A stretch of DNA of 62,535 nt from Candidatus Poribacteria bacterium. GTDB taxonomy: Bacteria; Poribacteria; WGA-4E; WGA-3G. Position 1 is the first letter of the stretch. Every line of letters starts with the position of its first letter. Of this stretch, positions 33,221-42,754 are shown piece after piece. Under the pieces are notes generated by a model, which was not told the DNA's origin, did no database searches, and saw only the letters and a program-made list of their open reading frames with translations. The DNA is taken from the NCBI GenBank assembly GCA_012267415.1, contig JAAXGN010000108.1:221862-284396 (forward strand), written 5' to 3'. Position numbers and translations under genes: made by a program.

Positions 33221-35311
33221 TTAGTCTATTTTTCTGCGTTGATACATGAACCATTCCACAACGCTTAAGATAACAGCGAGAAAAACAAGGTATATCCAAG
33301 GCGGAAACCGGAAGAATGAACTGCCACTGATCAGTTCTGTTTCCGTCACCAATTCTTCTATTCCGTCAACAGCATTGATACTTGCTTCGGTTTCACTTGC
33401 AAGATTTACTGCCCACAACTTTTTGAATCCATTTTCATCTGTAGTATTCTCTTCTTCTATGTTTTCATCAGTGTCTGTATTCTCATCAGTTGTTGCGTTC
33501 GTTAGGGTTAACGCGTAGAAACCTGCAAGTTGTGTTTGGTCGAAGAGTAATTCGTCATTGTCTATAGGGATGTCCCATGTTTCGTCATCAGGACCGGTGA
33601 TTTTTACGGTCATTTGCGGGTTTTCAACTGTTTCATCTTGCGGGAATTTGTTCTTTACTTCTTCTATCTCTTGAGCATCAAACTTATATCGCAAGACTTC
33701 ACCTGTAAGTAGATGATACTCTTCTATTTTATCACCCTGGACAAACCATGTTATGGTATTTGCCATGATGACAGGGAATGCAATGCGAAGTGGTAGGTCG
33801 GATTCCAGTATGTTAATTGCTGCGAACACAATTTTTCTTTTTGGTGTAACATCCACGAACACGACTGGTGCTTCAAATGAACGGACGAGTATTTTCGATG
33901 TTGGTGGTGGTGTTACTGCGTAAGCCTTTCCGATAAGTACGTTTTCTAACTGCACATGTTGTAGTATTGGATGTGTTCGTTCCCACTCTGTGATAATGGG
34001 TGTTTCTATTTCTTCTCCGATCTTCCACGTTGCGACAGCATCGTCTGTTCCTATATTTGGCGGTGTATCAGAATTGGGTGGATAAATGAACATAAAATTA
34101 CCATCACCGAGCGAGGTGGGACTGTAGCGATCAAAAATAACTACCTCAAAATCTTGTGTATTTGTTTCGTATTCTGTAGGCGTCGCGACGGTTAGGTTTA
34201 TTTTCTCATCAACTGCGAGTGCATTCCTTAGGAAAGGATTCTCCTCTGTTACCAAGAGGACAGTGATACTTTCTCGTATGGGGAGTGTTGCATAGGCGAC
34301 ATTGTCGGTTTTAAGTGCGTCCTCAATGTCCAATACTGCTTTGAGTTCCCCACCTTCAAATGTAAAATTACTGAATATCTCGGTCTTTATTTCGCCAGGG
34401 GAGAGTGTATAGGGACGTACATCAAATAGGCTTTCGTTGAAATAGAGTTCAACACTACATTTCTTTTCTTTATCTGAGGTATTTATGACGCTCAGTAGTG
34501 TTTCATAATCAAAAGCGTTGACAATGCTCTTTCGGACACAGAATTGGGTAATACCGACATTATCGTTCTCTTCGCCTATTTGTAGGAGATGGAGTTTGAT
34601 ATTCCTTTTTTGTTCTTGATCATCATCGTCTGGGTTTGTGTCTTCGGTTTGTATATTTTGAAAATCAGCGAGGGTCTCTTCGGAGATTTTTTGGAAATCA
34701 CTGAGGACGATTATTTCCGGATTAGGTTTTGTTTGTGCAACGGCTAATGCGAGGTCTATAGCAGGTTTTAGGTCTGTTTTTATGTCTGTGGGTTCAATGG
34801 ATTCGATCGCTTCACGTATTGTTTTCTGATGTCTTGTAAACGGGGTATGAATTATGGGCCGTGTATGACAACTGATGACAGACATTTCATCCATAAAACG
34901 TAGTCCCTGTACAATTTGGAGTGCTGTTTCTTTTGCAGAATCTAAACGCGATTCTGTTTCAGGCCAAGCATCTTTTGAATTATCGGGATCGAAATTTAAA
35001 ACAGCATTCATACTCGCTGATCGGTCAACAATGAGTATGAGTTGTCGTGCTGATTTTGTTATGAAAGCGAACTGTGGTCTGGCAACTGCTAACACTAAGA
35101 GTGCCAGAAACAGTAGTTGAAGCAAAAGTGATAATAGGTGTTTGAGTCTTTGAAATAGGGATGTGGTCTGTCTCTCTTTGAAGAGTTGTTCCCAGAACAT
35201 GAGTGTAGAGACAGGTTCTCGTCTCCGTCTTAATTTGAGAATGTAGAGTGCGATAATCGGAATTGCGAGTCCGAATAAGAATAAGGAGGCAGGTGATAGG
35301 AAATTCATCAA
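33221..35311 (-). CDS. BatA-like membrane protein with von Willebrand factor A domain
   Basis: A 696-residue membrane protein. The BatA-type N-terminus (FLSPASLFLFGLAIPIIALY) forms a first membrane segment, with a second near 57-77. The VWA domain follows with a complete MIDAS start, D96-RSAS100 in LILIVDRSAS. A long periplasmic or cytoplasmic beta-rich region follows, with an acidic low-complexity stretch (TTDENTDTDENIEEENTTDE) near 620-640. A last membrane segment lies near 672-690 before a basic tail. In Bacteroides-type Bat operons and related MoxR systems such proteins act with the AAA+ ATPase in envelope-related chaperone functions. It is the last gene of this operon. Confidence 0.85.
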   Translation of the reverse strand: MMNFLSPASLFLFGLAIPIIALYILKLRRRREPVSTLMFWEQLFKERQTTSLFQRLKHLLSLLLQLLFLALLVLAVARPQFAFITKSARQLILIVDRSASMNAVLNFDPDNSKDAWPETESRLDSAKETALQIVQGLRFMDEMSVISCHTRPIIHTPFTRHQKTIREAIESIEPTDIKTDLKPAIDLALAVAQTKPNPEIIVLSDFQKISEETLADFQNIQTEDTNPDDDDQEQKRNIKLHLLQIGEENDNVGITQFCVRKSIVNAFDYETLLSVINTSDKEKKCSVELYFNESLFDVRPYTLSPGEIKTEIFSNFTFEGGELKAVLDIEDALKTDNVAYATLPIRESITVLLVTEENPFLRNALAVDEKINLTVATPTEYETNTQDFEVVIFDRYSPTSLGDGNFMFIYPPNSDTPPNIGTDDAVATWKIGEEIETPIITEWERTHPILQHVQLENVLIGKAYAVTPPPTSKILVRSFEAPVVFVDVTPKRKIVFAAINILESDLPLRIAFPVIMANTITWFVQGDKIEEYHLLTGEVLRYKFDAQEIEEVKNKFPQDETVENPQMTVKITGPDDETWDIPIDNDELLFDQTQLAGFYALTLTNATTDENTDTDENIEEENTTDENGFKKLWAVNLASETEASINAVDGIEELVTETELISGSSFFRFPPWIYLVFLAVILSVVEWFMYQRRKID

Positions 35312-35333
35312 TCAATATCATCCGGACAATCTA

Positions 35334-35437
35334 ATACCGTTTCTATTAATAATTGACTCATTTATGGCTGTCCTTCCACGGGACACAAACTGGAAAGTTT
35401 GTGCTACAAAAGAGACACTATACATTAGAAATGGTAT
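35334..35437. mobile_element. miniature inverted-repeat element D2 (MITE-like)
   Basis: The ends ATACCGTTTCTA (35334-35345) and TAGAAATGGTAT (35426-35437) are inverted with one mismatch. Inside is CACAAACTGGAAAGTTTGTG followed by CTACAAAAGAGAC, the same core as D1. It lies between the DUF58 and VWA genes, inside an otherwise compact operon, so it was probably inserted there. Confidence 0.7.
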
Positions 35438-35451
35438 AAGTTCAAAAGGTG

Positions 35452-36339
35452 TTAGGTTACAAAACCACCCATTCGGAAAATGCGTAATATGAGTTCATCA
35501 AATGGTGTTTTCGTCATTGTCCGAACAAGACTTATTTCTCGCTGCGTACAATACCTGTCAAGGTCATCGCAGTATTTTTTGAAGAGGTCCTGATACCGTT
35601 TAATGTGCGCTTCATTTATGGTTACAGGTCGGAGTTCATTTGTCTCAACATCAACGAGATGATAGTCGCCGAGTAGATTGGGTTCAGCTTCTTTTTCGTC
35701 AATTATATGAACAACAAACAGGTCGTGCTTCTGAAACTTTAGCATGTTGAGTCCTGCAGTGAATCCTTTTGGGTCAAATAGGTCTGAAATGAGAACGACC
35801 AATCCGCGTCTTTTCGTCATGTGGATAAAATTGTGGAATGCTTGCTCCAGATCGGTTTCTCCTGAAGCCTCAATTTGATCAAGGAAATTGAGGACGGTGA
35901 AGATCTTTCCTTTCCCGCGTTCTACAGGTAGTCGAGATTTGTCTGTTGTATTGAATGCAGTTATGCCGATTCTGTCAAGATTTGAGAGTCCGATATAAGC
36001 GAGTGCGGCGGCGACCCGTTTTGCGTATATGAGTTTGGGTAATTCACCGTACGTCATGGACTCACTTGCATCAACCAGAAAATAGATGTGAAGGTCTTCG
36101 CGTTCTTCATAAAGTTTCAGTAGCAATTCGTCCAGTCTTGCGAAAGCATTCCAATCAATATAGCGAAAATCGTCTCCAGCGGTGTAGTTTCTGTAATCAG
36201 CAAACTCTACGCTGACGCCTCTTCGTGTGCTGCGGCGTTCAGCCTTTATACGTCCAGCAAAGATCTTTTTTGAGACGATATAAAGGTATTCAAGCTGTTT
36301 TAGGAAATCGCTGTCAAATGCAGATTGTGTTTCGTTCAT
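35452..36339 (-). CDS. DUF58 domain-containing protein
   Basis: A 295-residue cytoplasmic protein of the DUF58 family, the regular partner of MoxR ATPases. The family block FADYRNYTAGDDFRYIDWNA (46-65) is intact. A VWA-like fold follows, with MIDAS residues D90-ASES94 in FLVDASESM. No membrane segment. It sits 27 bases after moxR on the same strand. Metal-dependent protein binding is the presumed role; no client can be named. Confidence 0.9.
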   Translation of the reverse strand: MNETQSAFDSDFLKQLEYLYIVSKKIFAGRIKAERRSTRRGVSVEFADYRNYTAGDDFRYIDWNAFARLDELLLKLYEEREDLHIYFLVDASESMTYGELPKLIYAKRVAAALAYIGLSNLDRIGITAFNTTDKSRLPVERGKGKIFTVLNFLDQIEASGETDLEQAFHNFIHMTKRRGLVVLISDLFDPKGFTAGLNMLKFQKHDLFVVHIIDEKEAEPNLLGDYHLVDVETNELRPVTINEAHIKRYQDLFKKYCDDLDRYCTQREISLVRTMTKTPFDELILRIFRMGGFVT

Positions 36340-36366
36340 TTAATTATGGTATCCGCAATGGAGAGA

Positions 36367-37350
36367 CTAATCTGTTACTTCCAACAAATTGTTAATGATC
36401 ATGTCGGGGTCAATACCCTCAGCTTCCCCTTCAAAACTGAGTATAAGCCGGTGGCGCAGACTGGGTAATGCGACAGACTGGATATCCTCGCGTGCTACGT
36501 TGTATCTTCCATCTAAAATAGCTTTTACTTTGCTTCCGAGTATGAGTGCTTGTGCCCCACGAGGACTTGAACCGTAACGCACATATTTCTTTGTCATTTC
36601 TGGTGCATCTTCCGTTTCAGGATGCGTTCCCATGACGATGCGTAATGCATATTTTCGGACATCTTCAGCGATTAGGATATCTCGGACGATCTGTTCAAGT
36701 TCGTTGATAACCGCGCCTTCACAAACTTTTTCAACAGCAGGCATTTCGCGTTTTGTTGTGCGTTCCATGACAACATCAAGCTCTTCAATACTTGGAAATT
36801 CAACCTTAAGTTTGAAGAAGAATCTGTCGAGTTGTGCTTCCGGTAATGGATATGTTCCTTCCATTTCTAATGGGTTCTGTGTTGCCATGACAAAGAAAGG
36901 TAGATCTAAATTGTGATGTACGCCTGCGACGGTAACAGATTTTTCCTGCATGGCTTGAAGTAGTGCTGACTGTGTTTTCGGTGTTGCGCGGTTAATTTCA
37001 TCTGCCAGGACAAGGTTCGCGAAGATGGGTCCTGGTTGAAATTCGAAGAATTTTTTTCCGACATCGTCTTCTGCGACAATGGTGGTACCTACAATATCCG
37101 CAGGCATTAGGTCGGGTGTAAATTGTATGCGTTGTTCTTCTAAGTCGAGGACTTCATGGAGTGTACTGATGAGTAGTGTTTTACCTAAGCCAGGGACACC
37201 TTCTAATAGTGCATGTCCACCTGTCATCAAGCAAATTAAAACACCTTCAATAATTTCCTTCTGACCAACAATCCGCTTAGAGACTTCTTCTTGTATTTCT
37301 TTGAATGTCTCACGGAATTCATCGTGCTTTTGTTCTAATTGTTCGGACAT
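36367..37350 (-). CDS. MoxR-family AAA+ ATPase
   Basis: A 327-residue AAA+ chaperone-like ATPase. Walker A is GVPGLGKT (51-58), Walker B is LVLADEIN (113-120), and the MoxR block RATPKTQSALLQAMQE follows (121-136). Sensor 1 is FVMATQNPLEMEGTYPLPEA and the arginine region is YGSSPRGAQALI. MoxR proteins act with DUF58 and VWA proteins to mature or remodel complexes. AGGGAG precedes the ATG by about 5 bases. The hairpin at 37379-37414 lies between this gene and the upstream coiled-coil gene, so the ratio of the two transcripts may be set there. Confidence 0.92.
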   Translation of the reverse strand: MSEQLEQKHDEFRETFKEIQEEVSKRIVGQKEIIEGVLICLMTGGHALLEGVPGLGKTLLISTLHEVLDLEEQRIQFTPDLMPADIVGTTIVAEDDVGKKFFEFQPGPIFANLVLADEINRATPKTQSALLQAMQEKSVTVAGVHHNLDLPFFVMATQNPLEMEGTYPLPEAQLDRFFFKLKVEFPSIEELDVVMERTTKREMPAVEKVCEGAVINELEQIVRDILIAEDVRKYALRIVMGTHPETEDAPEMTKKYVRYGSSPRGAQALILGSKVKAILDGRYNVAREDIQSVALPSLRHRLILSFEGEAEGIDPDMIINNLLEVTD

Positions 37351-37378
37351 TTTTCTCCCTACGGTGCATAGGCGTTAA

Positions 37379-37414
37379 ATCACCGCAAAGATCGCCATTT
37401 ATCTTTGCGGTGAT
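37379..37414. terminator. strong hairpin inside the moxR operon
   Basis: A perfect 14-base inverted repeat (37379-37392 and 37401-37414, ATCACCGCAAAGAT) with an 8-base loop lies between two minus-strand genes. On the minus strand the stem is followed by only a short TTAAC stretch, so it may be a partial terminator or an RNA-stability element rather than a full stop. Confidence 0.6.
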
Positions 37415-37432
37415 TATTGCTTAGGTGTGTTC

Positions 37433-38914
37433 TTACTCTTCAGTTGGTTTAATGGATTCAAAATAGCGTTTCACATAGAACTTATATCCGAGTGGTATCT
37501 GTTCCTGTGTGAGTGCATCTTCTGAAAGTTTTTGATACTTCATGTAAGCATCTTTATAGCTGAGTGAAGATTCTTGCCCTTCAGCAGAAACTTTTGAAGT
37601 TTGCACGGTGGAACTACCTTCGCCTTGAACACCTGTGATCTGCTGCAGGTTTAGCGTAGAATCGAGTGAAGTAAGGTCTCCCTGTTGAGGTGTGGAGGTT
37701 TTGTTCCCAGCACTATTCGTTGGGGTATTAGACAACAGATTTGTTAAACCGGTTGCTGGGTTTTTTCCTGCACAACATGCTGCGATACATGCTTTACAGT
37801 CTTCACATGCACAGAGTAGGTCTGTCAACTTCTGATTACGATTCTTGAGCAGGTCGAAATTTCGGATCTGCTTACTTGAGGCGTTGAGTTTACCTTGTGC
37901 GCCTTCAGTATCGTTTCTTTCCATTGCTTCTCCTGCGCCTGCTATATTTCCTCCGAGTCCATCAAGATCGGAATCCTTAAGACTTTTGCCTGCCCTTTTG
38001 AGTTCATCAGAAAGATTTTGGCGTTGTTCTTGGTCGAATTTTGGAACGTCTTTAGAAACTTTGTCCAGTTTGTCAGCAGCTTTCTTGTAGTCGCCGCGTT
38101 TCAACTGTTGTCCGAATTCTCCGAGAATAGGATTACCGATGAATTGTTGTCCGAGTCCTTGCATAAGTTCTTCTTGTTGTGCAATCTTGACAGGGTCAAT
38201 TTTGGTTTTCAAGAGTTGCGTTAACTCGGTCATTCTTTTGAGAGCTTCCTTCGGTGTCATCTCAGACTTTTTCATCTCAAGTGTTCTTTTCTCAATCTCT
38301 TCCAAGATTTCTTTGAGTTCCTGATCTTCGTTCTCTTCGGTTTCTTTCTTTGCTTCTTCAATTTGCTTTAGCAGTGAATCAGTTTCAGCTGCAATTTCAG
38401 CTGAATAATCTATTTCTGCTGCAGTCGTAGGCGGTTCGAAAAACTCAACATACGAGAAACCAACGAGGAAAATTGCCACTAAAAGGATAAAGAAAGTTTG
38501 TCGAGGGACTTTGTATTTCGCGACCTGTTTGATTGGGATTGCCTGCAATCTCTTACTGGTATCTTGTAGTTGAAGTGCGGTTAGCGTTTCATTGGTCTTA
38601 CGTTCAATTTGTTCTAACCCACTAACAACTCGGTCTTTCAAGGATGCATCTACATCAATCGCGCGGGCTGCTTCCAATAGGTTTATTGGACGCACTAAGC
38701 GAACGATAAATGCAACGGCTGCGATACCACATGCCACCCACAGGAATGTCAGTGGCGGTATATTGAATGATGTGACAAGACTGTCAACAATAACAGCTGG
38801 GACACAAACAATTAGTCCGTATAGCAGGAAGATTGCCAGGGTTTGTAAATAACCTTGGACATTTAGGCGTCGACGGACTTGACGTATTTTTTCAAGAATC
38901 AATTTTTCCTGCAT
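37433..38914 (-). CDS. membrane coiled-coil protein with cysteine cluster, moxR-operon member
   Basis: A 493-residue protein of no family I can name. It has three predicted membrane segments (about 23-44, 53-72 and 139-157), then a highly charged coiled-coil region (about 170-350, with LLKQIEEAKKETEENEDQEL). A cluster of six cysteines in 14 residues follows: C368-x-C-x2-C-x2-C-x3-CC381. A Ser/Thr/Gln-rich region precedes the end. The position at the head of a MoxR-DUF58-VWA operon suggests a membrane component on which the ATPase complex acts; this is inference. AGGAG lies 9 bases before the ATG, and a promoter lies at 39057-39086. Confidence 0.75.
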   Translation of the reverse strand: MQEKLILEKIRQVRRRLNVQGYLQTLAIFLLYGLIVCVPAVIVDSLVTSFNIPPLTFLWVACGIAAVAFIVRLVRPINLLEAARAIDVDASLKDRVVSGLEQIERKTNETLTALQLQDTSKRLQAIPIKQVAKYKVPRQTFFILLVAIFLVGFSYVEFFEPPTTAAEIDYSAEIAAETDSLLKQIEEAKKETEENEDQELKEILEEIEKRTLEMKKSEMTPKEALKRMTELTQLLKTKIDPVKIAQQEELMQGLGQQFIGNPILGEFGQQLKRGDYKKAADKLDKVSKDVPKFDQEQRQNLSDELKRAGKSLKDSDLDGLGGNIAGAGEAMERNDTEGAQGKLNASSKQIRNFDLLKNRNQKLTDLLCACEDCKACIAACCAGKNPATGLTNLLSNTPTNSAGNKTSTPQQGDLTSLDSTLNLQQITGVQGEGSSTVQTSKVSAEGQESSLSYKDAYMKYQKLSEDALTQEQIPLGYKFYVKRYFESIKPTEE

Positions 38915-39056
38915 GAAGTATATCTCCTGTTAGACATGATGTGAATAATAACGCGCAAAACCGTGCGTCATTGTTATCAGGTATACTTTGGTGAATGACG
39001 TTCTTGAGACTCTACTTTAAGATTAGATCCTGTCGGGAAAATCTTAGTTGTTTAAT

Positions 39057-39086
39057 AGTGTACACCATTAATAAATGCTCTGTCAA
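39057..39086 (-). promoter_or_regulatory. sigma70-like promoter of the moxR operon
   Basis: On the minus strand, TTGACA (39086-39081) and TACACT (39062-39057) are separated by 18 bases, about 145 bases upstream of ATG 38914. It lies in the 336-base gap 38915-39250, which otherwise holds only the repeat at 39150-39245 and A/T runs. Confidence 0.55.
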
Positions 39087-39149
39087 GGGTTTTTTTACAT
39101 TTTTTTTGAAAAAACATCTATAATTGATCGAAATTTGAACGAATTGTTG

Positions 39150-39245
39150 CGATATGCGGGCAGGGAAACCCAGACCCTACGATTATACGGACTGGAGAAC
39201 CCAGACCCTATGATTATGCGGGCGGGGAGACCCCGCCCCTACGAT
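39150..39245. repeat. degenerate repeat B units
   Basis: Three successive variants are present: GCGGGCAGGGAAACCCAGACC, GGACTGGAGAACCCAGACC and GCGGGCGGGGAGACCCCGCC, each followed by CTA(C/T)GATTAT or CTACGAT. The last is a near-perfect palindrome. They lie between the moxR operon and the 3' end of the LRR-WD40 genes. Confidence 0.65.
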
Positions 39246-39250
39246 ATTGT

Positions 39251-42200
39251 CTAATCTGCGACTTGACTTGAGGGCTGCCAACTGTTTTCAAGTTGGACAT
39301 CTCTCAGGACGAGATTCCAATCCCATAATAGTATAGTGCCATCTCGTGAACCACTTGCAAGTATTTTTCCATCGTGTGAGAATTTCAGAATTTCAATAGG
39401 TTCCGTGTGTCCGGGCAATGAAAGGAGTTTTCTACCGGTATCAATGTCAATCAGATCAACTTCATCTATGGATTTGGAATGAATAGGCTGCACACTTGCT
39501 ACACATAGGATACTTGCGTCTGGTGAAAATGTCAACGCATAACCCTGTGCTTTGGACTTTAACTCGCGTTTTATTATTCCGGTGGTTAAATCCCATATAG
39601 AGATATCACTAAATTCTTTGACAGCAAGTAATTTGGCATCATTAGAAAGGACTAAACTATAGCCATCAACGGGTAATGTGTGAATTAATTCGCGTTTTTC
39701 AAAATCCCATAGATATGCTGTGTTTGATCCACCAGTTGTCACAAGTCTTGTTCCATCGGATGATATTAAAATTGGCGCGGATGGACTTGAGCTTTTTAAG
39801 GGAAGATGAAAGTCGATGTTGTTATTATCTATGTTCCATACATAGATGCCACGACTACTACCACTCCCACCAGATCCCCCATTGCTAACAATCCATTTGC
39901 TCACATTTTCAGATGATAAACAGGCGAGCATTTTGTTATCCAGTGAAAATGCCATTTTACCGAAAGCTTGCATGAGAGGAGGAAGTTCTTCACCCGTATT
40001 GAGATTCCAGATTTGTACTTTCTCGTGTCCTTGATAGGATTTGTCTATATCCCAGTTTTCCCTTGCGTTAAACGCTATGATGCCGTTTACAGGATGGCAA
40101 GCGAGGTGTGTGCCATCAGGCGACAATGCTGATGTATGAGTTATCTTCTGAATACTGTCTGTAAATACGGATACCTTCTCACCAGATTTTAGATTGTATT
40201 TATGAACTGTGTTATTGAAGAGTACGGTCGTAAGGGTGGTGTCATCTTGTGAAAAGACCATGTCGACCATAGTTTCGGTAAAATCGGTTGCCAAGGTTTT
40301 TATTTTTTCACCATTTTTTGTGTTCCAAAGTTGAATTGTTCCATCTGCGCTTCCAGTTGCGAGTGTGTTCCCATTAGGTGTGAACGCCACTGCAAGCACC
40401 TGATTTATGTGACCTTTAATTTCGACTATCTCTCGCTTCTTCTTGACATTCCAGACACGTACTGTGCCATCTGTATCACCACTTGCGATTATGTTCCCAT
40501 CATTTGAAAATGCTAATGCTGTTACCCAACCCGTATGTCCCTTTAGGGTTGCATGTTTACGATGCTTTTTTGTATTCCATATCCGGACTGTCTTGTCTGC
40601 ACTACCGCTTGCGAAGGTATTACCATCTGGAGCGAAAGTTAATGCTCGAATTCCTACTGGTTTTTTGGATCGATTCCAGATAGATCTATGTCCTCTCATT
40701 TTAGCTTCTCTTCTACCGGAACGTGTATTCCATAAACTTATCTGACCTTTAGATCCGCCAAGGTAGCGACCAACACCAAGACCTCTTGCAAAGACGCTCC
40801 CATCATTTGACAGTGCTAACACATTACCGTCCCTATCATCATCAGTGTTAAGTTCTACTATTTTTTCTCGTGAAGTCATATCCCAATAGATTATTTCACC
40901 ATTATGACTAACGCAGACAAGTGTTGTATCCTTAACTGCAAATGCTAAAGCGAAGACAGAGTATATTTGGACATCCATATTATAGGTATAGATTATGGGT
41001 ATCGTAAAAGGTGGTAGTTCAGTATGCGTTTCCAGATTCCAGAGTTGGATCGTTGGTCTTAAATAACCGCCAATTGCGAGAATGCGACTATCTGAGGAGA
41101 AAGCAATAGCATTGACCTGTCCGATTTTTTTATTCGGTAAAGTTACTTCATTTCCGGTTGCAACATCATATAGATAGAGACCGACATCACTGCCAACAGC
41201 AAAGAACTTCCCATCTGGTGAGTACCGCATTATGTTTATGCCACCTTTGCCGAGGCGCGTAATCGCACCTTCAGGTAGTTTAGAGCGAGTTTCATGTTGA
41301 TGAAACACACGGGGATAGTATGGGGGTTTTCCTACTCGATAAAATCTTTCAATTGGGTATATCATTTCAGGATGATTTAGGTCTTGATTGTTTGCGAATA
41401 ACTTTCGGACAGGAGATGTATTTTCAACAGGATTGTGCTTTAGGTAGAGAACTTTGAGTGAATGCAGGTTTTCAAGAGGCGTAATATCTTGAATTTGGTT
41501 ACGCTCAAGTCCAAGCACCCTGAGTTTTGTTAGATTGGAAAGTGGTGATATATCTTCTATGTTATTACCGTCCAGTCGCAATTCTGTCAGTTCAGTCATT
41601 CCTGCAAGTGGAGAGATGTCGGTGATGTTGTTCTTATAGAGTTCCAATTTCTCAAGTTTGGTCATATTGCTTAGGGGTGTAATGTCTTCAATTTGGTTTT
41701 GGAATAGTATCAGACTCCGGAGTTCAGTCATTCCTGCCAGGGAAGAAATATCTGTGATGTTTGCATCATCAAGTTCCAAAGATGTGAGTTGTGTTAAGGG
41801 TGCAAGAGATTCTATCTCAGGTGGTGGCACTTCAAACTTTAGTGTTTTTAGTTGTGTCATTGCACTCAGAGGCGAGATGTCTGAGATTGGATCACGAAAT
41901 TCCAATTCTTCAATTTTGTTTAATTTTGCAAGTGCAGAGATGTCCTCTAATGGATTATTATAGAAATGTAGAGTTTTTATTTGCACTAAACCGTTAAGGG
42001 GTGTTAGATCACTGATGAGATTATCATGAATACTTAAAAAACTAAGTTGTGTTAGATCGGCAAGGGGTGTTAGATCGCTGATAAGATTGTCACCAATACT
42101 TAAGTTCTGAAGTTGCGTTAGACTTGAAAGTGGCGTTAGATCACTGATTCTATTGTTGTTGAGGTATAAGTCACTTAGTTTCTTCAAATTTCCGATTGGT

Positions 42201-42754
42201 GAAATATCACTTAGGGGATTATTGTATATAGATAAATCTGTGAGTTCAGTTAGGTTCTTAAGAGGTGTAATATCTTGGATCCAATTTTGACCTAAGTTTA
42301 GTTCAGTTAGTTTTGTTAATCCTGCAAGTGGAGTCAGATCTTCAACATAGCCTTTCAAGAATGTAAGATGCGTTAGCTGCGTCAACCCTGCAAGCGGGGA
42401 GAGATCTGAGATACTACTATCGTATATCCTCAATTTTTGCAGTTTCGTGAGTTTCGCGAGTGGTGTTATATCACTAATATGATAAGGGTATGTTAATTGA
42501 AGTAATGTTAGATTGGTTGCTTTTTCAAGTCCTTTCAGATCGTATACATACGGTTTTGAATAATCGACTTTTAATTCGGTGAGTTCTTTGATTTTAGTAT
42601 CGGTTATAGGTTCAGTTTTTTCTAAGTCCAATGCTCTCCTGATATATCCTGCTAATTGATCATCTGGTATGTTGACAATGTCTGATGGATTCTCAGTTTG
42701 AGAACAACTGAAAACGGTGATGAAAATTAGAATGAGCGGTATAATGTGTTTCAT
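39251..42754 (-). CDS. LRR-WD40 lipoprotein 1 (1167 residues)
   Basis: A predicted lipoprotein: signal MKHIIPLILIFITVFS with Cys17 as lipidation site. Residues about 40-450 are SDS22/internalin-type leucine-rich repeats of about 22 residues (LTPLAGLTKLTELNLGQNWI, ISPLAGMTELTELRLDGNNI). Residues about 490-1160 are WD40 repeats (IRALTFAPDGNTFASGSADK TVRIW, ILASGSRDGTILLWDW), probably two propellers. LRR plus WD40 on one secreted bacterial chain is unusual. The link region contains RLGKGGINIMRYSPDGK. ATG 42754 overlaps the upstream paralogue stop (ATGA) with AGGGGA nearby, so translation is coupled. A role in binding proteins at the cell surface is inferred from repeat type only. Confidence 0.87.
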   Translation of the reverse strand: MKHIIPLILIFITVFSCSQTENPSDIVNIPDDQLAGYIRRALDLEKTEPITDTKIKELTELKVDYSKPYVYDLKGLEKATNLTLLQLTYPYHISDITPLAKLTKLQKLRIYDSSISDLSPLAGLTQLTHLTFLKGYVEDLTPLAGLTKLTELNLGQNWIQDITPLKNLTELTDLSIYNNPLSDISPIGNLKKLSDLYLNNNRISDLTPLSSLTQLQNLSIGDNLISDLTPLADLTQLSFLSIHDNLISDLTPLNGLVQIKTLHFYNNPLEDISALAKLNKIEELEFRDPISDISPLSAMTQLKTLKFEVPPPEIESLAPLTQLTSLELDDANITDISSLAGMTELRSLILFQNQIEDITPLSNMTKLEKLELYKNNITDISPLAGMTELTELRLDGNNIEDISPLSNLTKLRVLGLERNQIQDITPLENLHSLKVLYLKHNPVENTSPVRKLFANNQDLNHPEMIYPIERFYRVGKPPYYPRVFHQHETRSKLPEGAITRLGKGGINIMRYSPDGKFFAVGSDVGLYLYDVATGNEVTLPNKKIGQVNAIAFSSDSRILAIGGYLRPTIQLWNLETHTELPPFTIPIIYTYNMDVQIYSVFALAFAVKDTTLVCVSHNGEIIYWDMTSREKIVELNTDDDRDGNVLALSNDGSVFARGLGVGRYLGGSKGQISLWNTRSGRREAKMRGHRSIWNRSKKPVGIRALTFAPDGNTFASGSADKTVRIWNTKKHRKHATLKGHTGWVTALAFSNDGNIIASGDTDGTVRVWNVKKKREIVEIKGHINQVLAVAFTPNGNTLATGSADGTIQLWNTKNGEKIKTLATDFTETMVDMVFSQDDTTLTTVLFNNTVHKYNLKSGEKVSVFTDSIQKITHTSALSPDGTHLACHPVNGIIAFNARENWDIDKSYQGHEKVQIWNLNTGEELPPLMQAFGKMAFSLDNKMLACLSSENVSKWIVSNGGSGGSGSSRGIYVWNIDNNNIDFHLPLKSSSPSAPILISSDGTRLVTTGGSNTAYLWDFEKRELIHTLPVDGYSLVLSNDAKLLAVKEFSDISIWDLTTGIIKRELKSKAQGYALTFSPDASILCVASVQPIHSKSIDEVDLIDIDTGRKLLSLPGHTEPIEILKFSHDGKILASGSRDGTILLWDWNLVLRDVQLENSWQPSSQVAD

